Of a stretch of DNA of 64,000 nt, positions 42,245 through 52,207 are shown in pieces; position 1 is the stretch's first letter, and each line of letters starts with the position of its first letter. The position numbers and the translations under genes are program-made. Location of the stretch: NCBI RefSeq assembly GCF_016653465.1, contig NZ_NHSQ01000132.1, positions 26,536 through 90,535 on the forward strand, written 5' to 3'. Under the pieces are notes generated by a model, which saw nothing but the letters and a program-made list of their open reading frames with translations, did not search any database and was not told the DNA's origin. Origin of the DNA: Thiocystis minor (lineage in GTDB: Bacteria > Pseudomonadota > Gammaproteobacteria > Chromatiales > Chromatiaceae).

Positions 42245-42361
42245 GAAGACGCTCGCGGGGACAGATGCTTCAAGACATGGATACCGAGTCACGCCGATCG
42301 CCGCTGGCGACCGCGAGGCCGGGTCCGCTCACAATAGAAGTCAGGTCGTCCTGGGCGCGAT

Positions 42362-42934
42362 TCAATCGACCAGCAATTTCCCGATCAACAGATGGAACCA
42401 GGGGGTAAACCAATCCGGATGTAATCGCAGGGCGCGACGAATGGCCGGAACCGCCATCCAGCGCCAGGCACCGATCTCGGACGGATCTGGTTTGGGATCT
42501 CCCGTATGGACGCCATGAAAGATGTGCAGGTATTCATGCTCGATCAGTCCCGAGTCCCGATCCTCGGCGCGGTAGATCAACTGCGCGCGCTCGGTAAGCG
42601 GCGCGCGGATCCCGAACTCCTCTTTCAAGCGCCGGTTGGCCGCCATCGGCGTCAACTCGTCCGGCCGCGGATGTCCGCAGCAAGTATTCGACCAACGCAG
42701 CGCGAAATGATATTTGCTCCTGGCGCGCCGCTGCAGTAACAGATCGCCCTGGGCATTGAACACTAAAATCGAAAAGGCGCGATGAAGTTGACCGTCGCGA
42801 TGCACATCCAGCTTACCGGACGTGCCCTGCGCTTGATCGTTCTGGTCCACGAGGATCACTTGTTCCACGGCATCGCGCTTTTCGGCCCGCTCCAACGCAT
42901 CGGCGGCCAGGGGTGGAACCAGTCTAGCGCTCAA
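42362..42934 (-). CDS. idi: Isopentenyl-diphosphate isomerase, type I
   Basis: Interconverts isopentenyl and dimethylallyl diphosphate, supplying carotenoid and bacteriochlorophyll phytyl chains. The Nudix-fold protein has [19 protein letters not shown], the active-site Cys in [13 protein letters not shown], and [13 protein letters not shown] with the catalytic Glu. Start chosen at TTG 42934, with GGAGG five to six bases upstream and a 4-base TTGA overlap with the stop of the RuBisCO-like gene; ATG 42952 (MHWRSI) would add six residues but has no ribosome-binding site. The 190 residues are close to E. coli Idi. Translational coupling ties it to the gene upstream. Confidence 0.93.
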   Translation of the reverse strand: MSARLVPPLAADALERAEKRDAVEQVILVDQNDQAQGTSGKLDVHRDGQLHRAFSILVFNAQGDLLLQRRARSKYHFALRWSNTCCGHPRPDELTPMAANRRLKEEFGIRAPLTERAQLIYRAEDRDSGLIEHEYLHIFHGVHTGDPKPDPSEIGAWRWMAVPAIRRALRLHPDWFTPWFHLLIGKLLVD

Positions 42935-44283
42935 GATTGACCTCCAGTGCATGTCCCATCGGACTCGGATGAATGCGCCGTGGCGGCATGTCCAAATGTT
43001 TCGATTGCCGCACGCAATTCCTCATGCCGCACGGCCTGCTCCTGAAGAGAAACGCCAGCGACAATCGCCTCCCATGCCTGACGAATGCTCGCCGCCCCTC
43101 CGCGAGGCCCCATCGGATGCCCGAATACGCCCCGTCCAGGGACAAAACCGAAATCGATGGTTCCCACCTTCTCGAAGACCTTGCCTAATGTGCCAGCCCA
43201 ATCGCTCCCGCCAGGAACCGGCAGGCTGCGTTTGATCGCTCCCATGGGCGCAAGACAGGCATCGACATTCACGCGGACTTCTTCGTCCGAGGTGTGCATC
43301 CGCTCGCCAAATCCAGGCATGATAATCGCGTCGAACCCGGCAAGTCGCTGGAGTTTGGCGAACACCCTGGAATGGACGCCAAAGTGAGCGAGACGACTGA
43401 ACGGCGCAATGAAGGGGAAATGAGCGATGAGCGGGACGCGCGCGTGCCGACGCAGCATCCGCACCGCGCTCAGACCAACGGGCATTGCATTGACGAGCAG
43501 TGCATTAGCGCCGTTCGCGACCGCCAGATCATGCAAATCGCACAGTCGGTCAACCTCGTCGGTGATGTTCGCAAGATACATCTTGCGGCATCCGGTTTCC
43601 TGTTCGGCCCGTCGTCGCGCCGCACCCAGCAGCGCCGAACGCTGGTCCAGCGGACACCATGGAGTATCGGCCAGCATCTCATCGTCCTTGGCAATATCAA
43701 GCCCGCCAAGCCAGCCTTCATAGCCCAGCTCGCTGAATGACTCTGGAGGCAGTCCGATGTTTGGCTTGATCACGCCAAAAAAGATCGGCCGGTCATACAC
43801 CTGAAGCAGATCGCGGAGACCCTCGACACCAAAACGAGGCCCCTCGAACGCCGCCAGATACGCATCCGGAAAACGAATATCCAGCAATTTAACGACCGGC
43901 GCGCCAAGCGAAAAAAAGGTGCCTTCGCCACAGACCGCGCTTAACAGGTTTGGGAGACGTGGACCGAAATTTCCGTGGGGATGGGCGATCGTCACACGGC
44001 AGGACTGCACGCCACCAGCCCGCGCGCCGCCAATCCCGTAGCGAAACTCGGGCAACCCCGACTCCAATAGGGTTAAATCGATGACACGGGCGGCAAACCG
44101 GGGCCTGAGATCTTCGGAGCATCCAACTCGCCGCCACTGCGCAGTTGACTGTTCGGCACAGAAATGCGCCACGGCAACCCTCGGATCGCCAGAACATTCG
44201 AGGTAGTAATCGAGGTGAAGATAGGCGTCCTGGTCCAACGCGTCCGCATCGGCGAAAAAACCCGAGCAATCGGAATCCTGCAT
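42931..44283 (-). CDS. RuBisCO-like protein (form IV)
   Basis: 450 residues with the RuBisCO large-subunit fold, but not a carboxylase by its motifs. The lysine of the IKP motif is kept (GVIKPNIG, Lys173), but the second lysine is Asn175. GLDIAKDDE keeps the carbamate lysine (Lys199) and metal acids. The usual His-Arg of the substrate site is His288-Phe289, and loop 6 lacks the GKxEG motif. Form IV proteins act in methionine salvage or 5-methylthioribulose metabolism or, in phototrophs, in sulfur or stress functions. It lies 3 bases after yjbQ and overlaps idi by 4 bases, in a block downstream of puf. In R. rubrum a form IV protein feeds methylthio-sugar carbon to isoprenoids; the same here is a hypothesis. 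Confidence 0.9.
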   Translation of the reverse strand: MQDSDCSGFFADADALDQDAYLHLDYYLECSGDPRVAVAHFCAEQSTAQWRRVGCSEDLRPRFAARVIDLTLLESGLPEFRYGIGGARAGGVQSCRVTIAHPHGNFGPRLPNLLSAVCGEGTFFSLGAPVVKLLDIRFPDAYLAAFEGPRFGVEGLRDLLQVYDRPIFFGVIKPNIGLPPESFSELGYEGWLGGLDIAKDDEMLADTPWCPLDQRSALLGAARRRAEQETGCRKMYLANITDEVDRLCDLHDLAVANGANALLVNAMPVGLSAVRMLRRHARVPLIAHFPFIAPFSRLAHFGVHSRVFAKLQRLAGFDAIIMPGFGERMHTSDEEVRVNVDACLAPMGAIKRSLPVPGGSDWAGTLGKVFEKVGTIDFGFVPGRGVFGHPMGPRGGAASIRQAWEAIVAGVSLQEQAVRHEELRAAIETFGHAATAHSSESDGTCTGGQS

Positions 44284-44286
44284 GCG

Positions 44287-44718
44287 CTAGCGTTCTCCGG
44301 CGAGTTGCACCCGTAACGTCCGCTCTTCGCGCGGACCATCCAGTTCTACAAAAAAGATCGACTGCCAGTCGCCTAATAGCAGTTCCCCGTTCGAGACAAG
44401 AATAGTCTCCGAGGCATTCATGAAGAGACCCAACAGATGCGAATGCGCATTTGGCCGTCCGTCGACTGGATTTAGATTATGCCGATACGTAGTCGCATCG
44501 CACGGAACGAGCGCGGTCAGAAAATCGACCATATCCCGCTGTAACAGCGGTTCGCTTTCATTCAGGGCCACAAATGCTGTCGTATGCGTGGAACAGATCG
44601 TCATCTGCCCGTTCTGTATCCGATTGCGGTCGAATACATCCCTGATCCGATCGGTAATATCGAGGATTTCAATTCGCGCGGAAGTTCGCAAGGAAATGCG
44701 ATCAGAATGAAAATACAT
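44287..44718 (-). CDS. YjbQ-family protein (UPF0047)
   Basis: 143 residues with the YjbQ core: QNGQMTICSTHTTAFVALNESEP, TYRHNLNPVDGRPNAHSHLLGLFMNASE, and LLLGDWQSIFFVELDGPREERTL. The clustered His and Asp residues are typical. The family has been linked to secondary thiamine-phosphate synthase activity, but the physiological role is unclear. It starts 85 bases after pufA3 and ends 3 bases before the RuBisCO-like gene, linking the puf operon to that gene. Confidence 0.88.
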   Translation of the reverse strand: MYFHSDRISLRTSARIEILDITDRIRDVFDRNRIQNGQMTICSTHTTAFVALNESEPLLQRDMVDFLTALVPCDATTYRHNLNPVDGRPNAHSHLLGLFMNASETILVSNGELLLGDWQSIFFVELDGPREERTLRVQLAGER

Positions 44719-44803
44719 GATGGATCAGTCGATACGTAATCACGACAACGGACAGGGTGAGCTAGCAGCATTTCCCCGCCCGCCGGCGCTTTCGCCGCTA
44801 CGG

Positions 44804-44998
44804 TTAGCGGCCTTTTGGCAACGGGACCATCTGGGCGGCGGCCGGAGGCAATGTCTCCGAACTTTGAAACCAGTTAAATGTCGGGCTGCTAAACAGAAGT
44901 AAATGAATCACAAAGGCGAGCGTAAACATGGATCCGACGGTGCCAACAATGATCATTCGCACGTCGAAATACTGCCAAATCTGCCACATTTTTTGCAT
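44804..44998 (-). CDS. pufA3: LH1 alpha polypeptide 3
   Basis: 64 residues. The single helix has the BChl-ligand histidine in FVIHLLLFSS, with WQIWQYFDVRMIIVG before it and FNWFQ after. The tail SSETLPPAAAQMVPLPKGR is long compared with alpha-2. GGGAGAG precedes the ATG. No beta gene directly precedes it. A hairpin (CCGCTA-ACCG-TAGCGG) includes the stop codon and may delimit the puf transcript. Confidence 0.92.
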   Translation of the reverse strand: MQKMWQIWQYFDVRMIIVGTVGSMFTLAFVIHLLLFSSPTFNWFQSSETLPPAAAQMVPLPKGR

Positions 44999-45138
44999 TG
45001 ATGATCTCTCCCGAAACAGGTTAATCCTGTTATCCATTCGCGCGGCCTTCTCCACAAGGGAATCAAGAGCATCCAAGGATGTGCCAACTGGCGGCACACC
45101 CTAGGATGCCGCGGATGTCCTGATGTGGACGCTTACCG

Positions 45139-45267
45139 CTAGCCGAGCCAATTGAAGGCTGGGCTGCTGAGCAGAATGAAGTGAATCAATAGCGCCAGCA
45201 CGAACAGAAAGCCAAGCAGGGCAACCAGGGTTCTACGGGGATCGAAAATCTGCCAGATCTTATGCAT
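45139..45267 (-). CDS. pufA2: LH1 alpha polypeptide 2
   Basis: Only 42 residues: [16 protein letters not shown], then the ligand His in [12 protein letters not shown], ending FNWLG. It ends right after the trans-membrane helix and the FNWL motif, without the C-terminal extension seen in alpha-1 and alpha-3. The DPRR motif at the cytoplasmic side is kept. It lies 84 bases after pufB2. Confidence 0.92.
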   Translation of the reverse strand: MHKIWQIFDPRRTLVALLGFLFVLALLIHFILLSSPAFNWLG

Positions 45268-45351
45268 GTGTATTCTCCAGTCTCTTATGGATGGGCGCTG
45301 CGGAAACCAACAATCGCCCGGTCGGTCACGAACATTAAAAACCCTAGACTA

Positions 45352-45498
45352 TTACAGCCAAGGACGCCACAACCACACGAGGATGTGTGCGACAACCACG
45401 ATCCCCGTGAACGCGACGAAACTGGACACGAAGATGTCATGAAATTCTTTCGCTTCATCTTCGGTCAGTCCAGACATCGAACGGTTCTCGTTAGCCAT
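45352..45498 (-). CDS. pufB2: LH1 beta polypeptide 2
   Basis: 48 residues, with [18 protein letters not shown], the BChl ligand His in [15 protein letters not shown], and the WRPWL end. The central histidine of the EFH motif is retained. Downstream of pufC by about 175 bases. Confidence 0.93.
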   Translation of the reverse strand: MANENRSMSGLTEDEAKEFHDIFVSSFVAFTGIVVVAHILVWLWRPWL

Positions 45499-45673
45499 TG
45501 GACGGTTCCTCATTGTTCATCGGGATGGTTAGCGATACTGACGCCAACCGACCCAATCACTGTCCGCGGCGCACCCTTGGAAGAGCAACGCCCGCGACTT
45601 TTATTCAGTCTTTCAACGCCGGATTTGCATCCGACGCCAAAGAGCATCCCTGCCAACTTAAACAACCATCAGG

Positions 45674-46783
45674 CTACAGCTTTTGCGCGGTCGGCGCAGC
45701 CACTTCAACCGGTACAGCTTCAACTGGCGCCGGTTCCATGGGTGCCGCCGCATCAGGTGCCACTTCCGGCGCTGCCGCCTTGGTGGGGCCTGCAAGGACA
45801 GGATAATCCTTCAGCATCTGTGCCGCATAGAGCGGTTTGTATGCGCCTTGATGGCAGGTCACGCAACTGACCTTGAAGGGGTCGCCATAGGGACCCTTGC
45901 GCGAAGCGGGAAGCACGTCATTCAGGGGCCAGAGATAATTCTGGTTGATGTCGCGCACATGACGGATCGCATACCAAGCCGTCGTCCGCTGCGGTGTACT
46001 CTGATCCCAAGCAAAGAAAGACCTGGTATTGTGGCAGAAAGTGCAGTTGACGCCTAGCGCATCGGAGATCTGCATCATCAACGCATAGGTCCACTCAGCC
46101 TGCTTAATCGACGTGAAATTTCCCGCCGGCAATGCCGTCTGACCAATCACCCGAATCTCATTTGCCTGATCGAGGAACGGGGTAAACGGATCATAGGGCA
46201 ATGACGAGTAGGCGGCGGTGGACGCCGGCATGTTCTGTCCCGACGGTTTCACGCCGGACGGCTGCCCGGGACCCGGATCAGTCACCCAAACGTACTTGGG
46301 CACTGGATTTCCACGGTGACAGGTGTAACAGGTGATCCCAGTATTCGCCACATGCGTTTTCCAGTCCGCATTCGTATTCTGGGTCATCTCGAACATCCGA
46401 CGCGAGACCACCTTGGTATAGATGTTATCGGATGCGAAATCGCCAGGTACATGGCAATAATTACAGCCTTCCTTCGGCGCAACCCAGAGTGTCACCGCCA
46501 CCATCAGCCGGGTGAAGTCAGCAACGCTGAGATCGCTCAGAACCTGCACGTTCTTATAGACATCCGTGACCTTGGGGCCACCCGGCGCTGCCGCCGGAAG
46601 TGGCTCGGGCGGGATGTTCGCCTTGACGCTCGCCGCAAGGAGTCGCGGATTGTAATTCTGCTCCATCGCCAAGCCACGATATCCGACTTGCACAACTTCC
46701 GGCGACGGACGTTCGCAACCGAGCAGGAGTACAGAAGCGACAGCTGCGACTAGCGGAATTGCTGCGTGCTTTCCAATATTCAT
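45674..46783 (-). CDS. pufC: Reaction-centre tetraheme cytochrome c subunit
   Basis: 369 residues. The lipobox (LLGC, Cys23) gives a lipid-anchored periplasmic protein. Four CxxCH haem motifs are at 107-111, 152-156, 247-251 and 307-311, the standard count. It re-reduces the photo-oxidised special pair. The C-terminal tail (about 330-369) is Pro/Ala-rich. It overlaps pufM by 4 bases (ATGA). Confidence 0.97.
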   Translation of the reverse strand: MNIGKHAAIPLVAAVASVLLLGCERPSPEVVQVGYRGLAMEQNYNPRLLAASVKANIPPEPLPAAAPGGPKVTDVYKNVQVLSDLSVADFTRLMVAVTLWVAPKEGCNYCHVPGDFASDNIYTKVVSRRMFEMTQNTNADWKTHVANTGITCYTCHRGNPVPKYVWVTDPGPGQPSGVKPSGQNMPASTAAYSSLPYDPFTPFLDQANEIRVIGQTALPAGNFTSIKQAEWTYALMMQISDALGVNCTFCHNTRSFFAWDQSTPQRTTAWYAIRHVRDINQNYLWPLNDVLPASRKGPYGDPFKVSCVTCHQGAYKPLYAAQMLKDYPVLAGPTKAAAPEVAPDAAAPMEPAPVEAVPVEVAAPTAQKL

Positions 46784-47754
46784 TGCGACACCCCCTGCAG
46801 CGTATATGGGTCTTGAACGAGCACATCGATCGGATAGCTCGGCGCCACACCATGCTTCACTGCCCAGAGATACCAGTTATCGACCACCGTGCCGGTCAAC
46901 AGGATGCCAATCCCAGCGGTGATAACCGTCAACACCGCGAACCACCAACCCCAGCGATGGATCGATTCCATCGAGGCATTGAAACCCATGGTCCAGCGCC
47001 AGAACAAGGCGGCACGTTCGGCGGCTGTCCCACGATCCACGATCTGGTCGATTTCACGATCCCCGCCATACCGACTGACGGCCAGGATGGTCGCGCCGTG
47101 CATGGCAAACAGAAGCGCAGAACCATAGAGGAACGCGATCGACACCATGTGGAACGGATTGTAATAGAGATTACCGTAGCGAATGGAGAAGGCCGCCGTC
47201 CAGTCCAAGTGCGGGAAGATTCCGAAAGGCACGGCCTCCGCCCAACTTCCCATCATGACGGGACGAATGAACCCAAGACACAGGTAGAAGAAGATCGCCG
47301 AGGCAAATGCCCAGGACAAATGCTGACTCATACCCAAGGCTTCGGCGCGCTTGTAGGTCCGAACCCACCACAGGAGGATCGACGCGGTCAGGAAGAAACC
47401 GGCCATCAACCACCAACCACCTTCAGAGAGAGGCGGTATGCTCAATCCATATTGCGGCGCGGGCGGCTCAAGGGCAAGCCAGAACAGGTTTCTGACGAAC
47501 TCGATGGGGTTCCAGTCGACGGACGCCAGCATGTTAAAGCCGATGATCTCGATCGCGAAGAAACCAAAAATCAACGACAAGGTACCGGCGAATCCGAGAT
47601 AGATCGGCCCAATCTGCGCGTCTCCGATTTTCCCCAGCCAATAGGAGAACATCGGTTTGCCAATCCGGGGCAGACTTCCTTTCGGCAGCGGCACCCCAGG
47701 ATAGGCCGGAGAGCGCACCTGCACACTGTTAAAAATATTCTGATATTCAGGCAT
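46780..47754 (-). CDS. pufM: Reaction-centre M subunit
   Basis: 324 residues with five membrane helices. The motifs [70 protein letters not shown] (BChl and iron His) and [22 protein letters not shown] identify M. The C-terminus is typical. Cotranscribed with pufL (16 bases apart) and overlapping pufC. Confidence 0.97.
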   Translation of the reverse strand: MPEYQNIFNSVQVRSPAYPGVPLPKGSLPRIGKPMFSYWLGKIGDAQIGPIYLGFAGTLSLIFGFFAIEIIGFNMLASVDWNPIEFVRNLFWLALEPPAPQYGLSIPPLSEGGWWLMAGFFLTASILLWWVRTYKRAEALGMSQHLSWAFASAIFFYLCLGFIRPVMMGSWAEAVPFGIFPHLDWTAAFSIRYGNLYYNPFHMVSIAFLYGSALLFAMHGATILAVSRYGGDREIDQIVDRGTAAERAALFWRWTMGFNASMESIHRWGWWFAVLTVITAGIGILLTGTVVDNWYLWAVKHGVAPSYPIDVLVQDPYTLQGVSQ

Positions 47755-47770
47755 TGTAGTCTCCTAGATC

Positions 47771-48607
47771 CTACCAGAGCGGGAGCTCAAGCCACCAGTT
47801 CCACCATTCCGGCCATCCGCGCGTCCAGAAGGGTCCACTGATAACAATACAAACCGCGCTCCAGAATACGGCGCTGAGGGCCAGGAACAAGCCCAAGCGG
47901 TGAATGGCGAGCGCACCAATGGAATAGCCAACGATATCGCGGAAGAAGGTGTTCTCATGCTCACTGGTCTTGACGGGCTCGCCTTCCTGAGGATTCGTCA
48001 CCGACAGAATCAGCGATCCATGCATTGCAAGCGCCAAGGCATTTGTAAAGAAGAAGGTAATCGCCAGCATATGCGCCGGGTTGTAATGGAAATGCAGGAA
48101 TTGGTACCCAACATTCGAGACCCAGTCGAGATGACTCATGATCCCATAGGGAAAACCATGACCCCAACCGCCCAGCAGGATGGGACGAATCACGACGAGC
48201 GTGATGTAGGCGCCAATGGCGAAACTGAATGCAAATGGCACATGGAACCCGATCCCGAGCTTCCGCGAGATTTCAACCTGTCTCAGAGCCCAAGAGACAA
48301 ATGCACCGATCGCACAGAAGGTGATGATCTGCCACAAGCCTCCCTCTGTCATCGGCGCCATCCCTAAACCGTAACTGAGGTCGGGAGGAGCGATGCTGAT
48401 CTGCCAGATATTGAAGGTCTGGAGTTCCGCGTTCGGACCGAGGGTGGCACCCCAGACGATCAGGAGCGTTCCTAGCAATGCGAAGAAGAACGCCGACACT
48501 CCGAAGAGACCGACGTAGAACGGCCCCACCCAGAAGTCGAACAGATCTCCCCCGATCAGCGTCCCGCCACGGACGCGGTATTTTTTCTCAAAACTGAGCA
48601 TGGCCAT
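47771..48607 (-). CDS. pufL: Reaction-centre L subunit
   Basis: 278 residues with five helices: [41 protein letters not shown] (BChl/iron His) and [23 protein letters not shown]. The start (ATGGCCATGCTC) has GAGG upstream. The 117-base gap to pufA1 contains a strong hairpin (GGAGG...CCTCC) like those that stabilise LH1 segments in puf transcripts. Confidence 0.97.
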   Translation of the reverse strand: MAMLSFEKKYRVRGGTLIGGDLFDFWVGPFYVGLFGVSAFFFALLGTLLIVWGATLGPNAELQTFNIWQISIAPPDLSYGLGMAPMTEGGLWQIITFCAIGAFVSWALRQVEISRKLGIGFHVPFAFSFAIGAYITLVVIRPILLGGWGHGFPYGIMSHLDWVSNVGYQFLHFHYNPAHMLAITFFFTNALALAMHGSLILSVTNPQEGEPVKTSEHENTFFRDIVGYSIGALAIHRLGLFLALSAVFWSAVCIVISGPFWTRGWPEWWNWWLELPLW

Positions 48608-48724
48608 TGTAAAATCCTCTGCTGGGGAGGCAACCTGGCCGGAAACCTCCTCTTAGCACTGTCGGCGGTAGGCAAGTTTGCCATTAGGGCATGATCTCGC
48701 CCGCCACCCCCGTCAAGGACGCGA

Positions 48725-48925
48725 TTACCGTTGCGGTACAACCGGCGTCGCCTGCTGGACCGAAGCGGCGGGAACGCCGTCTTCGAGCCAATTAAATTCG
48801 GCGGTGCTGAGCAGAATCATGTGAATCGCAAGCGCTAGGACAATCAAAAATGCGAAGAGCGCGATCAGGACGCGACGCGGATCCATGATCATCCAGATTT
48901 TCCACACGTTTTCAGACGGAAACAT
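48725..48925 (-). CDS. pufA1: LH1 alpha polypeptide 1
   Basis: 66 residues from ATG 48925, which has GGAGGAG upstream; the ATG at 48940 has none. [20 protein letters not shown] precedes the BChl-ligand His in [12 protein letters not shown], then FNWLEDG and a 17-residue tail. Paired with pufB1 ahead of pufL. Confidence 0.93.
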   Translation of the reverse strand: MFPSENVWKIWMIMDPRRVLIALFAFLIVLALAIHMILLSTAEFNWLEDGVPAASVQQATPVVPQR

Positions 48926-49001
48926 TGTTTTCTCCTCCAATTAAGGCATAACGGGTAGAGCGGTTGCCGGCACGGTCAGGCACCAACTTCCCCTGAATCG
49001 A

Positions 49002-49142
49002 TTACAGCCAGGGACGCCACATCCAGGCAAGAATATGCGCAAAAACGACGATCCCGAAAAATGCCGACATGCTTTGCACAAAGAAACCGTGGAATTCTTG
49101 CGCTTCTTGTTCAGTCAGACCGCTCATGCTGGTGTCAGACAT
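49002..49142 (-). CDS. pufB1: LH1 beta polypeptide 1
   Basis: 46 residues: [18 protein letters not shown], the BChl-ligand His in [15 protein letters not shown]. First gene of the puf operon, about 340 bases after the promoter at 49484-49527. The 49143-49699 interval before the next gene holds no other gene. Confidence 0.93.
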   Translation of the reverse strand: MSDTSMSGLTEQEAQEFHGFFVQSMSAFFGIVVFAHILAWMWRPWL

Positions 49143-49483
49143 TACAAATCCTCCGAATTTTGAGATATTTCATCAGGTTATGCTGCACTTTGCCCGTGCT
49201 GCAGAGGGCGCCATGGACCAACCCACCACGGCAAAGAAACCACTCCGTACACGCCAACACAGATCCCTTTGCGTCGCCCGGCTGAACGAGGATCCCGGAA
49301 GCGTTTACCCCCTATTTGGCAGGGTCCATGCCACACGGATCAAACTCGCTTCGCCGCGCACCATGCGTCAACATCCAATCAACCCTGGCAGAATCGGCAG
49401 CGGCGCGGAACGCATAGATACAGCGCTGGAACCTGTATCAGATGAGGTTCAGCTAAAACCCTTCCGAAGTGGTTTGATTCAGG

Positions 49484-49527
49484 TGTCAGTCTAGCTTGAC
49501 TGACGCAGATGTCAATCTGCATTTACA
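49484..49527 (-). promoter_or_regulatory. puf promoter with PpsR/CrtJ-type operators
   Basis: On the minus strand TTGACA (49515-49510) and TAGACT (49493-49488) are 16 bases apart. TGTAAATGCAGATTGACA (49527-49510) fits TGT-N12-ACA and covers the -35. The second frame (49501-49484), 8 bases on and over the -10, reads AGT-N12-ACA and so matches only in part. The geometry is the same as at puc, so light/oxygen control by PpsR/CrtJ is inferred. Confidence 0.75.
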
Positions 49528-49699
49528 CATGATTTCTTGACCTCTTGCGTGACCCTGCCCCGCCTCAACCTCAGGTGGCCGAGATCGGGACAGGAAATCT
49601 CCGTGGAGTGCCTCTTGATGCAGGCATGGGCCGCGATTCAGAACCGCCTGCGTTCAGGGATGGTGGCTAGCCAGATGCCGTTAACCACCGAGACCAAGG

Positions 49700-50620
49700 T
49701 CAGGGGAAAACTCCAAGCGGCTCTGCAAATGACTGATCGGCGCTCGGCGTGAGCTCGAGCTGCGCCAGCGTGGCGAGCGGCTTGCCGCCCGCGGCGAGTG
49801 ACGGCAGCAAGGTACGCTTGCGGTGATGCCAGGGCAGTGGAGGCAGCAGATTCCGCTGCGCGCGAAAGCGGATGCGCGGGGCCATCTCGACGTAATCGCG
49901 CGGGTCCGCGATGGCGAAGCGGAAGCGGGTGCGCATCCGCCGAAAGGTGTTGCCAAGCCGGGAAAAGGCGAGCAAGGCCGGATGGTAGCCGTCGACCAGG
50001 AGATCGGCCCCGGCGGGCGCCAGCCTGCCAAGCGCGGCGAGACAGCCTGCAACCTGCTCAGCGTCGAGGTAGGGCAAAACCCCTTCCAGGATAAACACCG
50101 GCCGCGTCTCGTCGAGTGCCGCGGCGACCTCATCGAGCTGATCGGGCAGTGCTGCGCGAACGTGCCGAATCCGCTCCGACGCCGGCAGAAGCTGGTCGCG
50201 TAGCGCCATGACCGGCGGCAGGTCGGCGCAGACCCAGCGTCGCACGCGCGCCCGCCGTGCGGGGTCCAGTGATGCGTCAAGTCGCACGGGAAGGGTATCG
50301 AGACCGCAGGCGAGCAGCACCAGGGTGCGCTCGATCGGCTCGCGCAGGAATGCTCCGAGCGCTTCCTCGATCGCCAGCGAGCGGCTGAGACAGAGCCGCA
50401 TCGGGAAAGGGTCCGATCCCAGCTCGGCGCGATCGATCGCAAGCTTTGCCGCCAGGGCGCGCGCTGCGGCATCGTCGAATGCGCTCCCAGGCCACAGCCT
50501 TTGGGCCTCGGCGCGGGCGAGCAGTGGGATCAGGAGGGTGCGGCTGACGCCGTCGAGCGTCGGCGCGACCCGCGCCGCGCGGCCAGTGCCAGGAGTATCG
50601 GCCTTGGCTGTTTCGCTCAC
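49700..50620 (-). CDS. LCMT/TIGR00027-type SAM methyltransferase coupled to a P450
   Basis: 306 residues from GTG 50620, overlapping the P450 stop in GTGA. The sequence has VSRTLLIPLLARAEAQRL, LVLLACGLDTLPVRLDASLDP (SAM motif I; the usual Gly-rich loop reads ACGLDT), VRRWVCADLPPVMALRDQLLP (motif II) and VFILEGVLPYLDAEQVAGCLAALG (motif IV). This is the leucine-carboxyl-methyltransferase superfamily, whose bacterial members often act on natural products. Cotranscribed with the P450 under a puf-like promoter. A shared product is inferred; the substrate is unknown. Confidence 0.75.
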   Translation of the reverse strand: MSETAKADTPGTGRAARVAPTLDGVSRTLLIPLLARAEAQRLWPGSAFDDAAARALAAKLAIDRAELGSDPFPMRLCLSRSLAIEEALGAFLREPIERTLVLLACGLDTLPVRLDASLDPARRARVRRWVCADLPPVMALRDQLLPASERIRHVRAALPDQLDEVAAALDETRPVFILEGVLPYLDAEQVAGCLAALGRLAPAGADLLVDGYHPALLAFSRLGNTFRRMRTRFRFAIADPRDYVEMAPRIRFRAQRNLLPPLPWHHRKRTLLPSLAAGGKPLATLAQLELTPSADQSFAEPLGVFP

Positions 50621-51999
50621 CTCGGGGTCACATGCAGCAGCAGCGGTGCCGAGGGCACCATCATGCCGGCGAAGCGAGGCTCGATCGGACCCGCGGTCGC
50701 GCGATCGAGCTGCAGTCCGCGCACGAGATGAGCCAGCAGCAGAGTGCCTTCGATCAGGGCGAAGCGGCGCCCGATACAACTGCGCGGTCCACCCCCGAAG
50801 CCCAGATGATGCGCCTGCATCAGGTGGTCCGGATTGATGTTTGGGTAGCGATCCGCCCGGAAGCGGTGCGGCTCTGGCCACAGCCGCGGGTCGTGGTGGA
50901 TGGCGAGGATGTTGATGATGATCTGATCGCCGGCACGGATGCGGTAACGGCCAAGGACATGATCGCTGACGGCATCGCGGAGCAGGATCGGTGGCTGCGG
51001 GTAGAGACGGAGCGCCTCCAGGAAGGCGCCCTGGGTCAACGGCAGGGCCTGTACCGCGTCGGCGTCGGTTGGCGCCTGGTCTAGCGGGTCCACCTCGGCG
51101 CGCAGATGCTGCTGCAGGTCCGGGTCGCCGGCGATCTCCCAAAGCGCCCAGCTCAGCGCGATCGCGAGCGAATGATGGCCGGCGATGAGCATGGTCATGA
51201 GCTCGTCGCGCATCTCGTCCGGGGTGAAATGCTCCGGGTCTTGCTCGCGCTGGAGAAGCCATTGGCCGAGCAGATCGCTCGGATCCTCGTCGTCGTTCAG
51301 ATGGCGGCGACGGGTGTCGACGATGCGCGCCAAGATCGCTTCCGCCTCGGTAATCTTGCGCCGGAAGGCGAGGTTGGCTGGCGTCGGCCAGCTCAGCGGC
51401 GGTGCGAGGAGGCTGCTTCCGCGTTTTACGAGTGTATCGAGCAAGCGGTGAATGACCTCGCTTACATCCGCGTAGCGAGCATCGTAGTCGATGCCGAAGA
51501 GTGTCCGCAGTAAGGCGATGAGTGTGGCGCGGGAGATCTCCGCGATCAGATCCACCGACTGTCCCGCCGGAAGGGCACGCCAGCGCTCGGCCAGGAGTCG
51601 AGCCGATTCGGCCATCGCCGGCGCATATCCCGCCAAGCGACGACCGGACATGGACGGGTTGGCGAGATGGCGATGCTTCTTCCAGCGCTCGCCGTCGTTG
51701 ATCAGCAGACCCTCGCCAGTCACGGCGCCGAGCCGACGCATCAGGCGGCCCTTGCGATAACGCCGCGCTTTGTCCAGCAGCACCTCCCGGATCAGCGCGG
51801 GATCATTTAGCTGAAACAGCCGAAAGCCAAGATAGTCGAGACGAACGAAGGGCGTTTGCGAGGCCCGCGCAAACAAAGTCAGGAGATCCCGACGGAACAG
51901 CGGGGGCAAGGACGCCAAGGCCGATAAGGTCGGCGGCTGGGCGATGACCTGGTCGGGAGGTGCCAAGGGGTCGGTGGCGGGATACAGTTGCATGGTCAA
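50617..51999 (-). CDS. Cytochrome P450
   Basis: 460 residues with the haem-ligand loop FGGGPRSCIGRRFALIEG (Cys408), the ExxR in FLEALRLYP, and the I-helix oxygen motif MLIAGHHSLAIALSW, where His-His-Ser replaces the usual acid/Thr; the C-helix reads WKKHRHLANPSM. No membrane anchor, so soluble. The promoter at 52121-52164 resembles the puf promoter, and the gene is next to crtCD and puf, so a carotenoid or other photosynthesis-linked substrate is likely. Some Chromatiaceae make oxidised (aldehyde or keto) carotenoids whose oxygenases are not all known; a role there is a hypothesis. Confidence 0.88.
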   Translation of the reverse strand: MTMQLYPATDPLAPPDQVIAQPPTLSALASLPPLFRRDLLTLFARASQTPFVRLDYLGFRLFQLNDPALIREVLLDKARRYRKGRLMRRLGAVTGEGLLINDGERWKKHRHLANPSMSGRRLAGYAPAMAESARLLAERWRALPAGQSVDLIAEISRATLIALLRTLFGIDYDARYADVSEVIHRLLDTLVKRGSSLLAPPLSWPTPANLAFRRKITEAEAILARIVDTRRRHLNDDEDPSDLLGQWLLQREQDPEHFTPDEMRDELMTMLIAGHHSLAIALSWALWEIAGDPDLQQHLRAEVDPLDQAPTDADAVQALPLTQGAFLEALRLYPQPPILLRDAVSDHVLGRYRIRAGDQIIINILAIHHDPRLWPEPHRFRADRYPNINPDHLMQAHHLGFGGGPRSCIGRRFALIEGTLLLAHLVRGLQLDRATAGPIEPRFAGMMVPSAPLLLHVTPR

Positions 52000-52120
52000 T
52001 CCTGACTGGCGGCGGTTCGTCGCGGCCCCGTCCCTTTAGACATCCAGGTCGGCGACCAAACGCGGCGAGCCATTCAAGCCGCCCGCGGCTCCAATAGGCC
52101 TGCTGGCGACTCTGATCGAG

Positions 52121-52164
52121 TGTCAGTCTAACTTGACGTTATCAAATGTCAATTCGAGTCATGA
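52121..52164 (-). promoter_or_regulatory. Promoter of the P450 gene with puf/puc layout
   Basis: On the minus strand TTGACA (52152-52147), 16 bases, TAGACT (52130-52125). In the same direction the frame at 52138-52121 reads CGT-N12-ACA and the one at 52164-52147 reads TCA-N12-ACA; each keeps the ACA half. They are 8 bases apart, as at puf and puc. This geometry is the main evidence that the P450 belongs to the photosynthesis regulon. Confidence 0.6.
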
Positions 52165-52207
52165 AAGAGACTCCCGAGCCACTCGTCCCACCGGCGGGAA
52201 AGACCTT

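Noticed and set aside
42931..44283. Functional RuBisCO for CO2 fixation
   Set aside because: The second Lys of the IKPK-type motif is Asn, the substrate Arg is Phe, and loop 6 lacks its lysine motif.
49143..49699. A bch or crt gene just upstream of puf
   Set aside because: Only shadow frames are present; the interval holds the promoter and no recognisable coding sequence.
50617..51999. Firm assignment of the P450 to rhodopinal or another named carotenoid
   Set aside because: The sequence shows P450 motifs and photosynthesis context only; the product is not determined.
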